From the NCBI GenBank assembly GCA_028284395.1, contig JANQRV010000570.1, positions 1 to 42,633 on the forward strand: 42,633 nt of DNA, given 5' to 3'. A model generated the notes under the pieces. That model was given only the letters and a program-made list of their open reading frames with translations. It had not been told where the DNA came from and made no database searches. The stretch is from Saprospiraceae bacterium (GTDB lineage: Bacteria; Bacteroidota; Bacteroidia; Chitinophagales; Saprospiraceae). The first letter of the stretch is position 1; each line of letters starts with the position of its first letter. Of the stretch, positions 24,796-33,894 are shown piece after piece. The position numbers and the translations under genes were made by a program.

Positions 24796-25227
24796 ATGAA
24801 ATCATTGACCGTTTTTCTTGTCCTCATGTTGTTTGCCCTCTCTACCTATGCCCAATCGACGATCGCCTACCATCCTGGAAATAAGAAGGGCGTATCTGAT
24901 GCAGTGTACGTCGAAGCGGAAAAAGGCATCAATTTTTCCGCACAGCACACCCAATCGGCCATGCAGAAAATGCGGAAACACTTATTGGATAATATCGAAT
25001 ACCCGGAGGTGATGCAGCAATATGGATTTGAGGGTACTGGAGTTGTAGAGGTGAAAGTAGCTGAATCAGGAGCGCTTGAAGAAGTCAAAATCATCAAGAG
25101 TGTTTCTCCTTTTTTTGATCGTGCCATCCTCGGTGCGCTCGAATCACTCCATTCAGTAGTTGCGAAAGGACAGCGATATGAAGGCCATCGAAAAATGCAA
25201 CTCCCGGTAATCTTTTCTATCCGATAA
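24796..25227 (+). CDS. Small secreted protein with a TonB C-terminal-like domain
   Basis: A 143-residue protein with a signal peptide (about 1-20, ending TYAQ). The C-terminal half (about 58-143) has the TonB_C pattern: helix, YPEVMQQYGFEGTGVVEVKVAESGALEEVKIIKSVSPFFDRAILGALESL, and a final strand. There is no long Pro-rich linker or membrane anchor, so it is not a normal energy transducer; free TonB-C domains of this sort are widespread in Bacteroidota envelopes. It is the likely main target of the TetR regulator because two TetR-type dyads precede it. Confidence 0.82.
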   Translation: MKSLTVFLVLMLFALSTYAQSTIAYHPGNKKGVSDAVYVEAEKGINFSAQHTQSAMQKMRKHLLDNIEYPEVMQQYGFEGTGVVEVKVAESGALEEVKIIKSVSPFFDRAILGALESLHSVVAKGQRYEGHRKMQLPVIFSIR

Positions 25228-25325
25228 TTTTGAAATAATTGGTCGTTCCTCGCTATGTAACCTTCCATCTTCTTCGGAGTTTCCCTTTCAAAAGGTCGAA
25301 CCGGGACAGTTTAAAATTTCGAAGA

Positions 25326-26762
25326 ATGAAAAAATACTATTTGTTACATCTAGCATTGCTGTCATTGTCCATCGGCCATACTCAAGAAAGCAAAGGGAAA
25401 TACAACGAAGCCATTAGATTGATTGAGATCTGGTTGAACGCCCAAAAGGACTATGAAAGCATGCCGGGAATAATGGCGATGGTGGTAAAGGATCAGGAAT
25501 TGTTGTGGAGCGGTGCCTTTGGCATGGCCAACCTAGAAAAGAACACTCCTGCGGAGCCGACGACGATCTGCAGCGTTTGTTCCATTACAAAGACCTTTAC
25601 CGCAGTGGCAATTTTGAAGCTGGTAGACGAGGGCAAGCTGAACTTGGATGCAGCGGTAAAGGATATCTTACCCTCTTTTAAAGTAAAACAGAGGTATCCC
25701 GAAGGTGGAGACGTTACGGTTCGATCGATACTCGCTCATGCTTCGGGATTACCAAGAGACTCCGGGCACAGCTATTGGAGTGCTCCCGATTTTCCTTTTC
25801 CGACTAGAGACGAATTACTTCTAAAGTTGGAGGAATTAGAAACGCTGGAAGGGGTTGGCACTGATTTAAAGTACAGCAACTTGGGGTATGCCATCCTCGG
25901 ACAAATCGTGGAAACCGTGTCGGGGCGGCCCTATCGTAAATATCTGAAAGAGGAGGTTTTAAATCCTTTGGGTATGCTCGATTCACATATTGAATTGCAG
26001 GAGGCTTTGTACGGGAATGAGCATGCCATTGGTTATTCTGCAAGTAATAGAGAAGGAAAGCGCAAGAGAGCTGCTACCTATCAGACGAGAGCCATGCAAT
26101 CCGTAGCGGGATTGTCGACGACGGTTCTTGATTTGGCCAAATATGCTTCCTGGCATTTCCGGTTGAGGGAAGCCACCGCCAAGGAAATCCTCGAACCAGC
26201 TACCATTAGGACAATGCATGATGTTCAGTCCACCAGCAAAAGTGGAGGGAGGACTTGGGGGTTGGGCTTTGAGGTTTTTTCAGACAAGGATGGAAACAAA
26301 TGGCTAAGCCACGGTGGAATTTGTCCCGGTTATGTCTCTTTTATCAGACTAGATTTGACGAATAAACTGGGCTACGCGGTATTAATCAACGCCAATAGGG
26401 TCTTTGCAAGGAAATATGTGAAGGGAATTAGCGACATCATTAGCAAGGTGGCGGAGGAGCCCGAAAAACTGCCTTCCGAGGTCCACCTACAGGAGTATGT
26501 TGGGTATTACAATTTGAAGCCATGGAATAGTGAATACTACATTTCCACCTGGGGAACAGGTCTGGTGACCCTCTATCTTCCGACCGAAGATCCGGCCAAC
26601 TCAATATTCTTTTACGAACACGTCACTGGAGATGTTTTTCAATTGGTCGGGGGAAATGGCGAATTGGGCAGTCAACTGATCTTTCAACGCAACAGCGATG
26701 GTGAGGTATTTCAGGTCAAGAACGAAGGCAATTATCACCTTAAAATGGAGGGGCAAAATTAA
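25326..26762 (+). CDS. Secreted serine hydrolase of the class C beta-lactamase fold
   Basis: Start at the ATG at 25326, which gives a signal peptide (about 1-20) and 478 residues; an upstream in-frame start at 25239 would add a segment with no signal-peptide form. The three active-site motifs of the beta-lactamase/DD-peptidase fold are present: S86-I-T-K89, Y183-S-N185 and H329-G-G331. Family members include esterases, DD-peptidases and AmpC enzymes. A C-terminal beta-rich segment (about 390-478) follows the catalytic domain, as in many Bacteroidota members. The substrate is not determinable; it need not act on beta-lactams. It follows the TonB-C gene by 98 bp. Confidence 0.9.
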   Translation: MKKYYLLHLALLSLSIGHTQESKGKYNEAIRLIEIWLNAQKDYESMPGIMAMVVKDQELLWSGAFGMANLEKNTPAEPTTICSVCSITKTFTAVAILKLVDEGKLNLDAAVKDILPSFKVKQRYPEGGDVTVRSILAHASGLPRDSGHSYWSAPDFPFPTRDELLLKLEELETLEGVGTDLKYSNLGYAILGQIVETVSGRPYRKYLKEEVLNPLGMLDSHIELQEALYGNEHAIGYSASNREGKRKRAATYQTRAMQSVAGLSTTVLDLAKYASWHFRLREATAKEILEPATIRTMHDVQSTSKSGGRTWGLGFEVFSDKDGNKWLSHGGICPGYVSFIRLDLTNKLGYAVLINANRVFARKYVKGISDIISKVAEEPEKLPSEVHLQEYVGYYNLKPWNSEYYISTWGTGLVTLYLPTEDPANSIFFYEHVTGDVFQLVGGNGELGSQLIFQRNSDGEVFQVKNEGNYHLKMEGQN

Positions 26763-26865
26763 CTGCGGGTATCTTCCGTTTACCAGGACGCGCTGAAGAC
26801 AGGGAACTGTCGTGGAAAGTAACGTGTTCACTTTCCAAAATACTATTGTCACTCAAAAAAGAAAG

Positions 26866-27708
26866 ATGCAACGACCGGAACCCTTTTTCCTGGTAGACCT
26901 ACTACCGGACATTCACCGCGAATTAATCCAATTTCTCAAATCCTTATCTCCATCCGATTGGGACCGACAAACCCTGGCACCGGCCTGGAAGATCAAAGAT
27001 GTAACCGCTCATCTACTGGACGGCAATTTGAGGACCCTTTCCATGTTGAGAGATCGATATTACGGCGAGTCACCGGGAGCAATCGATTCACATTCCGATC
27101 TGGTGGCTTACCTCAATCGACTCAATGCCGATTGGGTCACCGCCATGAAGCGTCTGAGCCCATCGGTGATGGTGTCCCTATTAGAGGATACTGGCAAGGA
27201 GTACTGTGCATTTTTGAAAACTCTGGCACCATTCGAGAAAGCTGAATTTTCAGTTGGTTGGGCCGGAGAACAGGAATCCCAAAACTGGTTTCACATTGCT
27301 CGTGAGTACACGGAAAAGTGGCATCATCAACAACAAATTAGATTCGCGGTCGACCCAACCGATCAAACTTTATTGCGAACGCATTGGATGCGGCCATATT
27401 TGCAGACTTCTGTTCGAGCCCTACCGCATCACTACCGATCACTTCGCGGAGAAAAAGGAGATGTAGTAAAATTCGTCTTTTGGGGCGAAGAGGAGCATGT
27501 TTACTACCTTAAGTGGGAAGAAAATGAATGGGTGCCATTGACGTCCACCCTAGAAATGCCTACCTCCGAGGTACGCATCGCCAATGACTATGCCTGGCGA
27601 ATTTTTACGAAGGGCATTGGAAAAAAGGAAGCGATGGATAAATCTGAAGTAATTGGTAAAAGGGAATTGGGCAGCTGGGTCTTCGATATGATCGCCATTA
27701 TGGGTTAA
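26866..27708 (+). CDS. Maleylpyruvate isomerase/DinB superfamily protein
   Basis: Start chosen at the ATG at 26866 (280 residues), where the family pattern begins; an in-frame GTG at 26812 would add 18 unmatched residues. The N-terminal four-helix bundle is characteristic of the mycothiol-dependent maleylpyruvate isomerase/DinB group: LSPSDWDRQTLAPAWKIKDVTAHLLDGNLRTLSMLRDR and, later, WFHIAREYTEKWHHQQQIRFA, with the His residues that bind metal in relatives. Residues about 185-280 form a smaller C-terminal domain. Bacteroidota are not known to make mycothiol, so another thiol or a different reaction is likely. Confidence 0.72.
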   Translation: MQRPEPFFLVDLLPDIHRELIQFLKSLSPSDWDRQTLAPAWKIKDVTAHLLDGNLRTLSMLRDRYYGESPGAIDSHSDLVAYLNRLNADWVTAMKRLSPSVMVSLLEDTGKEYCAFLKTLAPFEKAEFSVGWAGEQESQNWFHIAREYTEKWHHQQQIRFAVDPTDQTLLRTHWMRPYLQTSVRALPHHYRSLRGEKGDVVKFVFWGEEEHVYYLKWEENEWVPLTSTLEMPTSEVRIANDYAWRIFTKGIGKKEAMDKSEVIGKRELGSWVFDMIAIMG

Positions 27709-27786
27709 GAGTGACGATCGACTTTTTGGTTATCTTGATTTTCTGTAATTTCAATCATATTAGATCATAACAATGAATCCAAGAAG

Positions 27787-28413
27787 ATGAAAATCATTAG
27801 CCAATCGCTGTTTGCTGTTATCCTTTTGATGATTGGTTTTCCATTCGTGCAAGGTCAAAACCAGCGGCCGGGATTTTTAATTTCTGAAGCGGGAGATACC
27901 ATCACCGGTATGATTGGACCACTTGACATCTGGGTCAATTGGGAAGTCGAACAGAATTTTGAGGTCACGGATTTCGATGGTGAAAAAAAGACGTACAAGG
28001 CCAAGGAAATAAAGCGTTATGGCGTCGCTCTTTATGGGAATGCCGACAAAAGTAAATGGAAGCGCTACTACGCTAAAGTATGGCCCCATAATTCCAATCG
28101 CAATTTCGTCAGCCCCATTGAAGACGGTAAGGCACAGTTATTTTTGATTCCAGACCCGGAAGTGCCGCGCAATTTTAAGTCTGCCAATACCCTTGTCTTT
28201 CAAACGGAATCGCAAGATTCTCGCAAGAAGGTGTATTATTTGTCTTTGTCGCGGACCGAATTCATCGTTCGCCTCGATGGGGAAAACTATATTCAAGTCA
28301 TCCAACAACTTTTACGCAACTGCCCGGAAATCACCGATCGGCTAGGTAAAAAAGGACATCGTTTCCGGGATTTGGAAAATATCATTGCTGCTTATAACGA
28401 CAGGTGTCCGTGA
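27787..28413 (+). CDS. Secreted protein of unknown function, Bacteroidota GD-T type
   Basis: A 208-residue protein with a signal peptide (about 1-23). The mature N-terminus GFLISEAGDTITGMIGPLD, then FEVTDFDGEKKTYKAKEIKRYGV, resembles the beta-rich repeats of secreted Bacteroidota proteins that read GxIxxxxGDTIxGxI and KxYxxxEIKGF. The middle has a positively charged patch (KSKWKRYYAKVW) and the end is helical (YIQVIQQLLRNCPEITDRLGKKGHRFRDLENIIAAYNDRCP). No enzyme motif is visible. Its stop is 5 bp from the convergent stop of the HExxH lipoprotein gene. Confidence 0.65.
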   Translation: MKIISQSLFAVILLMIGFPFVQGQNQRPGFLISEAGDTITGMIGPLDIWVNWEVEQNFEVTDFDGEKKTYKAKEIKRYGVALYGNADKSKWKRYYAKVWPHNSNRNFVSPIEDGKAQLFLIPDPEVPRNFKSANTLVFQTESQDSRKKVYYLSLSRTEFIVRLDGENYIQVIQQLLRNCPEITDRLGKKGHRFRDLENIIAAYNDRCP

Positions 28414-28418
28414 GCTCG

Positions 28419-29747
28419 TCATTGCTGCTGTTTCACCAATTTACCCCGCTCGATTTTCCAGCCTTCATGCAGCGTCATGGTCCAGCCTTCACCGCTAACC
28501 GCGCTTACTTCAACTGAATTAGCGGCGGGCACGGTTATTTTATCCCAGTTGGGACTCATTAACGCGGCTTTTTCTACTTTTAGCGTGCCCCAATCGGCCG
28601 TTACCTCGATTTTAGGATAAACGGTACCCTGCCTCTTCAATGGCACTATGAGGTTATAGTCAAAGGAGAAATTGGCATTGATTAGTGGTAACTCCAGTGT
28701 GGGACCATCTACCAGTAACCTGGTGTAATACCTGAGTTGTTGCTTTTTCTGGAATGCTCTAACTCTTTCTGTATCCGTGATTTTCTCATAGTTGTATTCT
28801 TTGCCGAGCGCTACTACTTCATCATCGGTAGCCGATTTAGATGTATATTCAAAAAAAGCGTGCATCCAATCGGTTAGATTGGTTTTCTGGTTGATCTTCC
28901 GATGCCATTGAGGATCTTTTTGACGCATGAAGAAGCCATACACCGGGATGGTCTCGTAGGCAAAAGCTCTTACGAAACTCGGCGTTTCGAAAAACCGGTT
29001 GATGCTACTGAAAAAATTGCTTCGGATTTGTGCGGCCGGAGCGCCAGACATCATGACACCCGTGTATTGAGCCAGCCCCTCATTGATTTCCAGGGCATTT
29101 TCATTCCGTTTCGCCTTGGGGTACAGGTTGTGCCTTTTTTCTCGGAATAATAAGGCATTTTGAATATGTACCAATCCATTAAAAGAGTTGTTAAGGGCTG
29201 TTTTCAAAGCTTCCAATTCGAGTTTCAAATAGATTCGGGCTTGCTCTTCATCCAAGTGACTGTTGTCGCCGTCGTTCAATTGGTCAAAGCCGATCGAAGG
29301 CTGGATGCGATGGAACAGCTCGTGCATCAACAGTGTTTTTCGGGCTACCGGTAGTGTCGGCAGTGGGGCCATTACCATCGTCCAGCGTTCGCCCTGCCAA
29401 TCGAAGGCGGTATTGGCAACGTTGATTTCGGAGGGTAGGGTGCCGGTGTAAATTCCCTGATCATCCATTTGCAGGCTTTTTTCGGGATCTGGCTGATTGG
29501 CCCAAACCTTTCGGGTTTGGGGGTCCACCACTAAGATGGGACCGCTCAAACTAGTTCCCCAAAAGGATGCCTGGTCTGCTTCGGCGAGTGCGGCAGCCTC
29601 CTCAAAGGCTTTCACGATAATATCTTCGGGAGTAGAAGCTGTCGGAGGAGGGGGGACTGGCTTCGTTTCGTCCTGTGGATCAACCTTGTTTTGGCAGGAG
29701 AATGCAAGGACCAGTAAGGTTAAGAAGAAATGAAATAATCGATTCAT
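28419..29747 (-). CDS. Lipoprotein with an HExxH zinc-protease-like motif
   Basis: A 442-residue protein with a lipoprotein signal (AFSC, Cys18) followed by a Pro/Thr-rich linker (24-40). H142-E-L-F-H146 is a zinc HExxH motif in a helical setting, followed by LDEEQARIYLKLELEALKTAL, where a Glu about 30 residues on (E178 or close) could be the third ligand as in gluzincins. The end is a beta-rich domain (about 350-442; VEVSAVSGEGWTMTLHEGWKIERG). I do not recognise the family. The likely location is the periplasm or the cell surface. It may be a peptidase, but activity is not shown. Confidence 0.6.
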   Translation of the reverse strand: MNRLFHFFLTLLVLAFSCQNKVDPQDETKPVPPPPTASTPEDIIVKAFEEAAALAEADQASFWGTSLSGPILVVDPQTRKVWANQPDPEKSLQMDDQGIYTGTLPSEINVANTAFDWQGERWTMVMAPLPTLPVARKTLLMHELFHRIQPSIGFDQLNDGDNSHLDEEQARIYLKLELEALKTALNNSFNGLVHIQNALLFREKRHNLYPKAKRNENALEINEGLAQYTGVMMSGAPAAQIRSNFFSSINRFFETPSFVRAFAYETIPVYGFFMRQKDPQWHRKINQKTNLTDWMHAFFEYTSKSATDDEVVALGKEYNYEKITDTERVRAFQKKQQLRYYTRLLVDGPTLELPLINANFSFDYNLIVPLKRQGTVYPKIEVTADWGTLKVEKAALMSPNWDKITVPAANSVEVSAVSGEGWTMTLHEGWKIERGKLVKQQQ

Positions 29748-29891
29748 GCGATGAATTTTAAGGAAATATAAGCGGCCAAAGGTAGCTAACTTGGCAGAAT
29801 TAGGCGAGGTGATTCCCGTTTATTTAGAAAGTTAATTACCTTTAAGAAGGAAGTTGACCAAGCATCAAAAATTCTCTTTTTTCGATTACCC

Positions 29892-30503
29892 ATGAATGCT
29901 GCAAAATCAAACTTAAAAGAACTTTTCAGAGAGTTCCGGGCACGCAACCCGAAGCCCTATTTTCGCTTCGAAGCACTACCGACTTCGGAACGAATGTCTT
30001 ACGAAATGATCAATGAAACAAATTTCTTAGAAGTATACGATCTCTTTAAGGAGGATGAGAATCCTTTCATCAGCGAAGGGTATCGGAATCTCGATCAATT
30101 TTCTCAATATGTAGAGTATCAGCTCAATTATCACCGGTTTACTCCGAAGAAAGCGGCTTGTGATTGGCTCATGCGCCTCAAGAAGACGGGGCAATGTATC
30201 GGTTTGGTCAATCTGTTCGATTTGTCTAGACCATCCTTTGGGGTCGATCCGGATTCGTGTATGATCGGTTTCTGTACTCACCATTCTTTCCGTCGAAGCT
30301 ATTACACCTATGAAGCGGTTCAAACGTTATTGGAGTATATCTTTGAGAACTACGGAGTAAAACACGTCGTGGCCAATTCCCTGAAGCAAAATTATGCCAG
30401 CGAGGCCCTCCTGGAAAAACTCGGCTTTGTCCAACAGACCGAGGGTTTTCCCGAAATGGACCGGCTCAATTATTTCGTGCTGAGCCGTTTACCGGAAAAC
30501 TAA
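29892..30503 (+). CDS. GNAT family N-acetyltransferase, RimJ/RimL-like
   Basis: A 203-residue GNAT protein. Acetyl-CoA binding is indicated by the core SCMIGFCTHHSFRRSYYTYEAVQTLLEYIF strand-loop-helix and by VKHVVANSLKQNYASEALLEKLGFVQQ, a typical RimJ/RimL ending. It probably transfers an acetyl group to a small amine or a protein N-terminus. Nothing in the neighbours fixes the acceptor. A possible -7 box TACCTTTA lies at 29837-29844. Confidence 0.9.
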   Translation: MNAAKSNLKELFREFRARNPKPYFRFEALPTSERMSYEMINETNFLEVYDLFKEDENPFISEGYRNLDQFSQYVEYQLNYHRFTPKKAACDWLMRLKKTGQCIGLVNLFDLSRPSFGVDPDSCMIGFCTHHSFRRSYYTYEAVQTLLEYIFENYGVKHVVANSLKQNYASEALLEKLGFVQQTEGFPEMDRLNYFVLSRLPEN

Positions 30504-30550
30504 AAGATTTCCTATCTTCCATTTTTGGATCTTTTAATCATGAGCCAACA

Positions 30551-33529
30551 ATGAACAAGCTGTCGTCTATCTTTCGCCATCGTATTTCTGTGGCTGTATC
30601 TCTCTGTCTACTTTCCTCTTGTGCGTTACCGGTAGAGGAAGAAGCCAATTCTGAATATGAATTGCATCCCGACTTTGAAATGACCTTGGTCGCCTCCGAA
30701 CCCCTAGTCATGGATCCAGTTGACCTGGAATTCGACGAAAATGGGGATGCCTATGTACTGGAAATGCCCGGATATCCATTTGGGGAGTCAGAAAGCCGAC
30801 TGGTCCGATTGATTGATGAAGATGGAGATGGGGTTTTTGATCAGCGGCAGATTTATGGAGACAGCCTGGGCATCGCTTCCTCCTTTCTACCGTATCGACA
30901 GGGTTTTCTGGTTGCTGCACCTCCCTATCTTTTATACCTGAAAGATACGGACGGCGACGGGAAAGCCGATCAAAGATCAATTGAGATTGAAGGGTTCACC
31001 GTAGGTAATACTCAGCACAATTACAATGGTCTTACCTACGGGTTGGACAACTGGGTCTATGCGGCAGATGGCGGGAATTCAGGGACCATATACTGGCCTG
31101 GTGAGCAGGAAAACGCTTTTCCGATCCGTTACAATGATATCCGCTTTAAATTGGAAAGTAGACAGCTCGAACGAATTGGGCGTTCCTCCGGCGGATTTGA
31201 ATTGGCGATGGATGATTGGGGCCGAATTTATGAAACCCATAACTTGGAACACATTTCACATTTAGTTTTCTCAGGCAGATACACAGAAGGTCTAGCCATC
31301 CATCCCAAACATACGCTGCTTAACATTTCTGGTCGCAAAGAAGGAGAATTGTACAGAATTTATCCAATTGGAAAACAAGATACCAGGGTAAATCATCCAG
31401 AACAGTCGGGTTATTTCTCGGGTTCTTGTGGTATTACCCACTATGGTGGAGGCGCGTTTGGAGATGAGTTCAATGGAAATATCTTTGTCGCCGATGTCGT
31501 CTTGAATTTGATTCACCGCGACCAGCTAAGCGAGGATGGAACTACTTTTTCAGCTACCAGAGGCAGAGAACGAGTAGAGTTCCTGGCGTTCCGGGATCGG
31601 GCGTTCCGACCGGTAAATATGGCGACCGGACCGGATGGTGCACTCTATGTCTTAGATTTCCACCGGCCGGTAATCGAGCATCCCGAATGGATTCCCGACG
31701 AAATAGAAAAGAATCTAAACATTTATGAAGGGCAAGATCAGGGGCGAATTTATCGCATTGCGCCAAAATCTGGTCTGCCAAAAATGGACAAGTCCGGAAT
31801 AGACCGCGATCGGCCGGAGGATGTCATGGCCATGCTGGGGCACTCGAACCAATGGTGGCGAATGACAGCTCAACGCATATTGGTGGAAACAAAGGCCATT
31901 GGTTTGGCCGATCAATTGGCTGCCATGGTGAGGGATTCCGAAAACCCCTTGGCACAACTTCACGCTTTGCGTAGCTTAGAAGGAATGGGGGTTGTCAAGG
32001 CAGAAGATGTCAAGGCAGCTTTGAAAGGAGCCCACCCTGGCTTACGTGAAAACGCCTTAATGGTGGCCGAAGCTATGCTGGCCCAAGAGCCCGAAGTATT
32101 AGAAGCGGTGATTGGTTTGGCAGAAGACCCCAATGCAAGAGTAAGGATGCAAGTGGCTTTGTCACTAAGTACTTTTGAAAACTGGGAGCAATCACCTCTC
32201 GCCGAAGAAATGACCCGCTGCTTATTGAGGATTGCCCAAAAAGACATTGGAGACCCGTGGACTCAAATCGCGATCACCAGTGCTTTTCGTCGGCAGCCGG
32301 CAGAACTCTTTCAAGCTTTAATCAATTCGGAAGCAATCAATCAGGCCGAAGAGGGACACCAACTTCTGAAAGGAATCGCCAAGATCGCCGGACAAGAAGG
32401 CAGTGCCACCGAACTGACAACCGTGCTTCGGGAATTGTCGAGGCGCAACAAGGACCAAACGGCATTGATCGCAGCAACTCTTTCGGGATTGTCAGAGGGA
32501 CTGGGAGAAAATCCAAGCCGCGTGCCTAACCTAGGTACCCTCCTCCGCCCATTCGATCAATCGGAATCTCCCGCTGTTTTGAAAGCCAATTGGACCTTGC
32601 AGGAAAAGTTGAAGCTAAATCCTTCGGTTGAAAGAGCTGATCAGATAGCGGCAGCGAAAATAGTAGTGTTGGATAAAAAAGAAAGTGCAGAGCGCAGGGC
32701 TGCCTATTTGGAAATCGTCGCCTTTGCCAATTTTGAGGATCGAAAAGAACTGTTGTATGATCTTTTGAACAATCAAGTACCCAAATTGGTGCAGACGGGA
32801 GCACTCAGACAGCTTTGGGAAAGTCGCGATCCAACAGTGGCGGGCCGTCTCATCGAGATCTGGCCTAAACTCGGTCCAGAAGCCAGAACTGCTGCCGGCA
32901 ACATCCTCCTTTACCAGGATCAAAATCATGACGAACTCTTAACGGCACTGGAAGATGGCCAATTGAGCCTCGGTGAATTCAATTTGCACCTGGAAAGACG
33001 GCGGAGATTGTTGTGGTCCGAAGACGAAGACATCAAAAAGAGAGCAGAAGCACTCTTTAACGATGCCGGAGTTGTGAAGCGTAAAGATGTCATCACCCAG
33101 ATGAAACCTGCCTTGGCCTTGCAGGGGAAATCAGCCAAGGGGAAGTTGCTGTACGACGAATTATGTAGTCAGTGTCATCAAATGAGTGGTCAGGGACAGA
33201 ATGTGGGACCGGACTTAACAGAGATCTTCCGCAAAAGTGCCGAATCCCTCCTACACGACATTCTAGATCCCAATGCCGCTGTCGATACCAGGTACCTTAA
33301 TCATACATTGGAAACTTTAGATGGGACCATTTATTCGGGCATGGTCGCCAATGAAAACGACGCCGAAGTAACCTTGCGGTTGATGGGAGGAACGGATCAG
33401 AGTGTCGCCAGATCGGAAATTAAATCGCTGACTTCAACCGGCTTTTCATTGATGCCGGAAGGCCTGGAATCTGGATTGGAACAACAGGATTTTGCAGATT
33501 TACTGGCGTTCTTGCAAGAACCGAAGTAA
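30551..33529 (+). CDS. PVC-type heme-binding lipoprotein with propeller, HEAT repeats and cytochrome c domain
   Basis: A 992-residue protein with a lipoprotein signal (LSSC, Cys24). Residues about 35-400 form a beta-propeller like PQQ-type sugar dehydrogenases (FELAMDDWGRIYETHNLEHISH, MATGPDGALYVLDFHRPVIEHPEW). Residues about 430-830 are HEAT-like helical repeats. A monoheme cytochrome c domain closes the protein, with C872-x-x-C875-H876 and a later LDPNAAVD segment. The family is known in Planctomycetes and Bacteroidota as putative membrane-bound dehydrogenases, and the donor substrate is generally unproven. The heme links it functionally to the CcmC/CcmD genes 2.5 kb downstream. Confidence 0.92.
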   Translation: MNKLSSIFRHRISVAVSLCLLSSCALPVEEEANSEYELHPDFEMTLVASEPLVMDPVDLEFDENGDAYVLEMPGYPFGESESRLVRLIDEDGDGVFDQRQIYGDSLGIASSFLPYRQGFLVAAPPYLLYLKDTDGDGKADQRSIEIEGFTVGNTQHNYNGLTYGLDNWVYAADGGNSGTIYWPGEQENAFPIRYNDIRFKLESRQLERIGRSSGGFELAMDDWGRIYETHNLEHISHLVFSGRYTEGLAIHPKHTLLNISGRKEGELYRIYPIGKQDTRVNHPEQSGYFSGSCGITHYGGGAFGDEFNGNIFVADVVLNLIHRDQLSEDGTTFSATRGRERVEFLAFRDRAFRPVNMATGPDGALYVLDFHRPVIEHPEWIPDEIEKNLNIYEGQDQGRIYRIAPKSGLPKMDKSGIDRDRPEDVMAMLGHSNQWWRMTAQRILVETKAIGLADQLAAMVRDSENPLAQLHALRSLEGMGVVKAEDVKAALKGAHPGLRENALMVAEAMLAQEPEVLEAVIGLAEDPNARVRMQVALSLSTFENWEQSPLAEEMTRCLLRIAQKDIGDPWTQIAITSAFRRQPAELFQALINSEAINQAEEGHQLLKGIAKIAGQEGSATELTTVLRELSRRNKDQTALIAATLSGLSEGLGENPSRVPNLGTLLRPFDQSESPAVLKANWTLQEKLKLNPSVERADQIAAAKIVVLDKKESAERRAAYLEIVAFANFEDRKELLYDLLNNQVPKLVQTGALRQLWESRDPTVAGRLIEIWPKLGPEARTAAGNILLYQDQNHDELLTALEDGQLSLGEFNLHLERRRRLLWSEDEDIKKRAEALFNDAGVVKRKDVITQMKPALALQGKSAKGKLLYDELCSQCHQMSGQGQNVGPDLTEIFRKSAESLLHDILDPNAAVDTRYLNHTLETLDGTIYSGMVANENDAEVTLRLMGGTDQSVARSEIKSLTSTGFSLMPEGLESGLEQQDFADLLAFLQEPK

Positions 33530-33894
33530 AGAAAGTGACTAAGGCCTCTTTGGTTACTTTGTTACTATGGCTGCAACAGCACACCATTTTTAAGTCCAAA
33601 ATTTTTTATAACCAGGATTTTATATATTTTTGAGGATTCCAACTGTTAAGATTCCAAATCTTGATCTCTCTTTATTCGACCTGCATACCACACTTACCTA
33701 ATAAGCGTATGTCCAACATCAAGCAATTCCCCAAGAGGTTTGTCTTCTTGTATTGATCTCCCCTTCGAAGCGAACTGTTTGATGTGAGATGAAATCTTTT
33801 ACTTTCCCCCTGTTATAGTTTGTAAACAAATTGAAATCGAGCATTCGATTCAAAACATACTCATTCTTATTTAGAACCTATACAAAACACAAAC
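33530..33894. other. Intergenic region before the LytS-type kinase
   Basis: 365 bp without a credible gene. It is A/T-rich, as expected for a promoter, and the sequence ATAGTTTG just past the middle resembles a weak -7 box. No repeat or terminator stands out. Confidence 0.4.
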
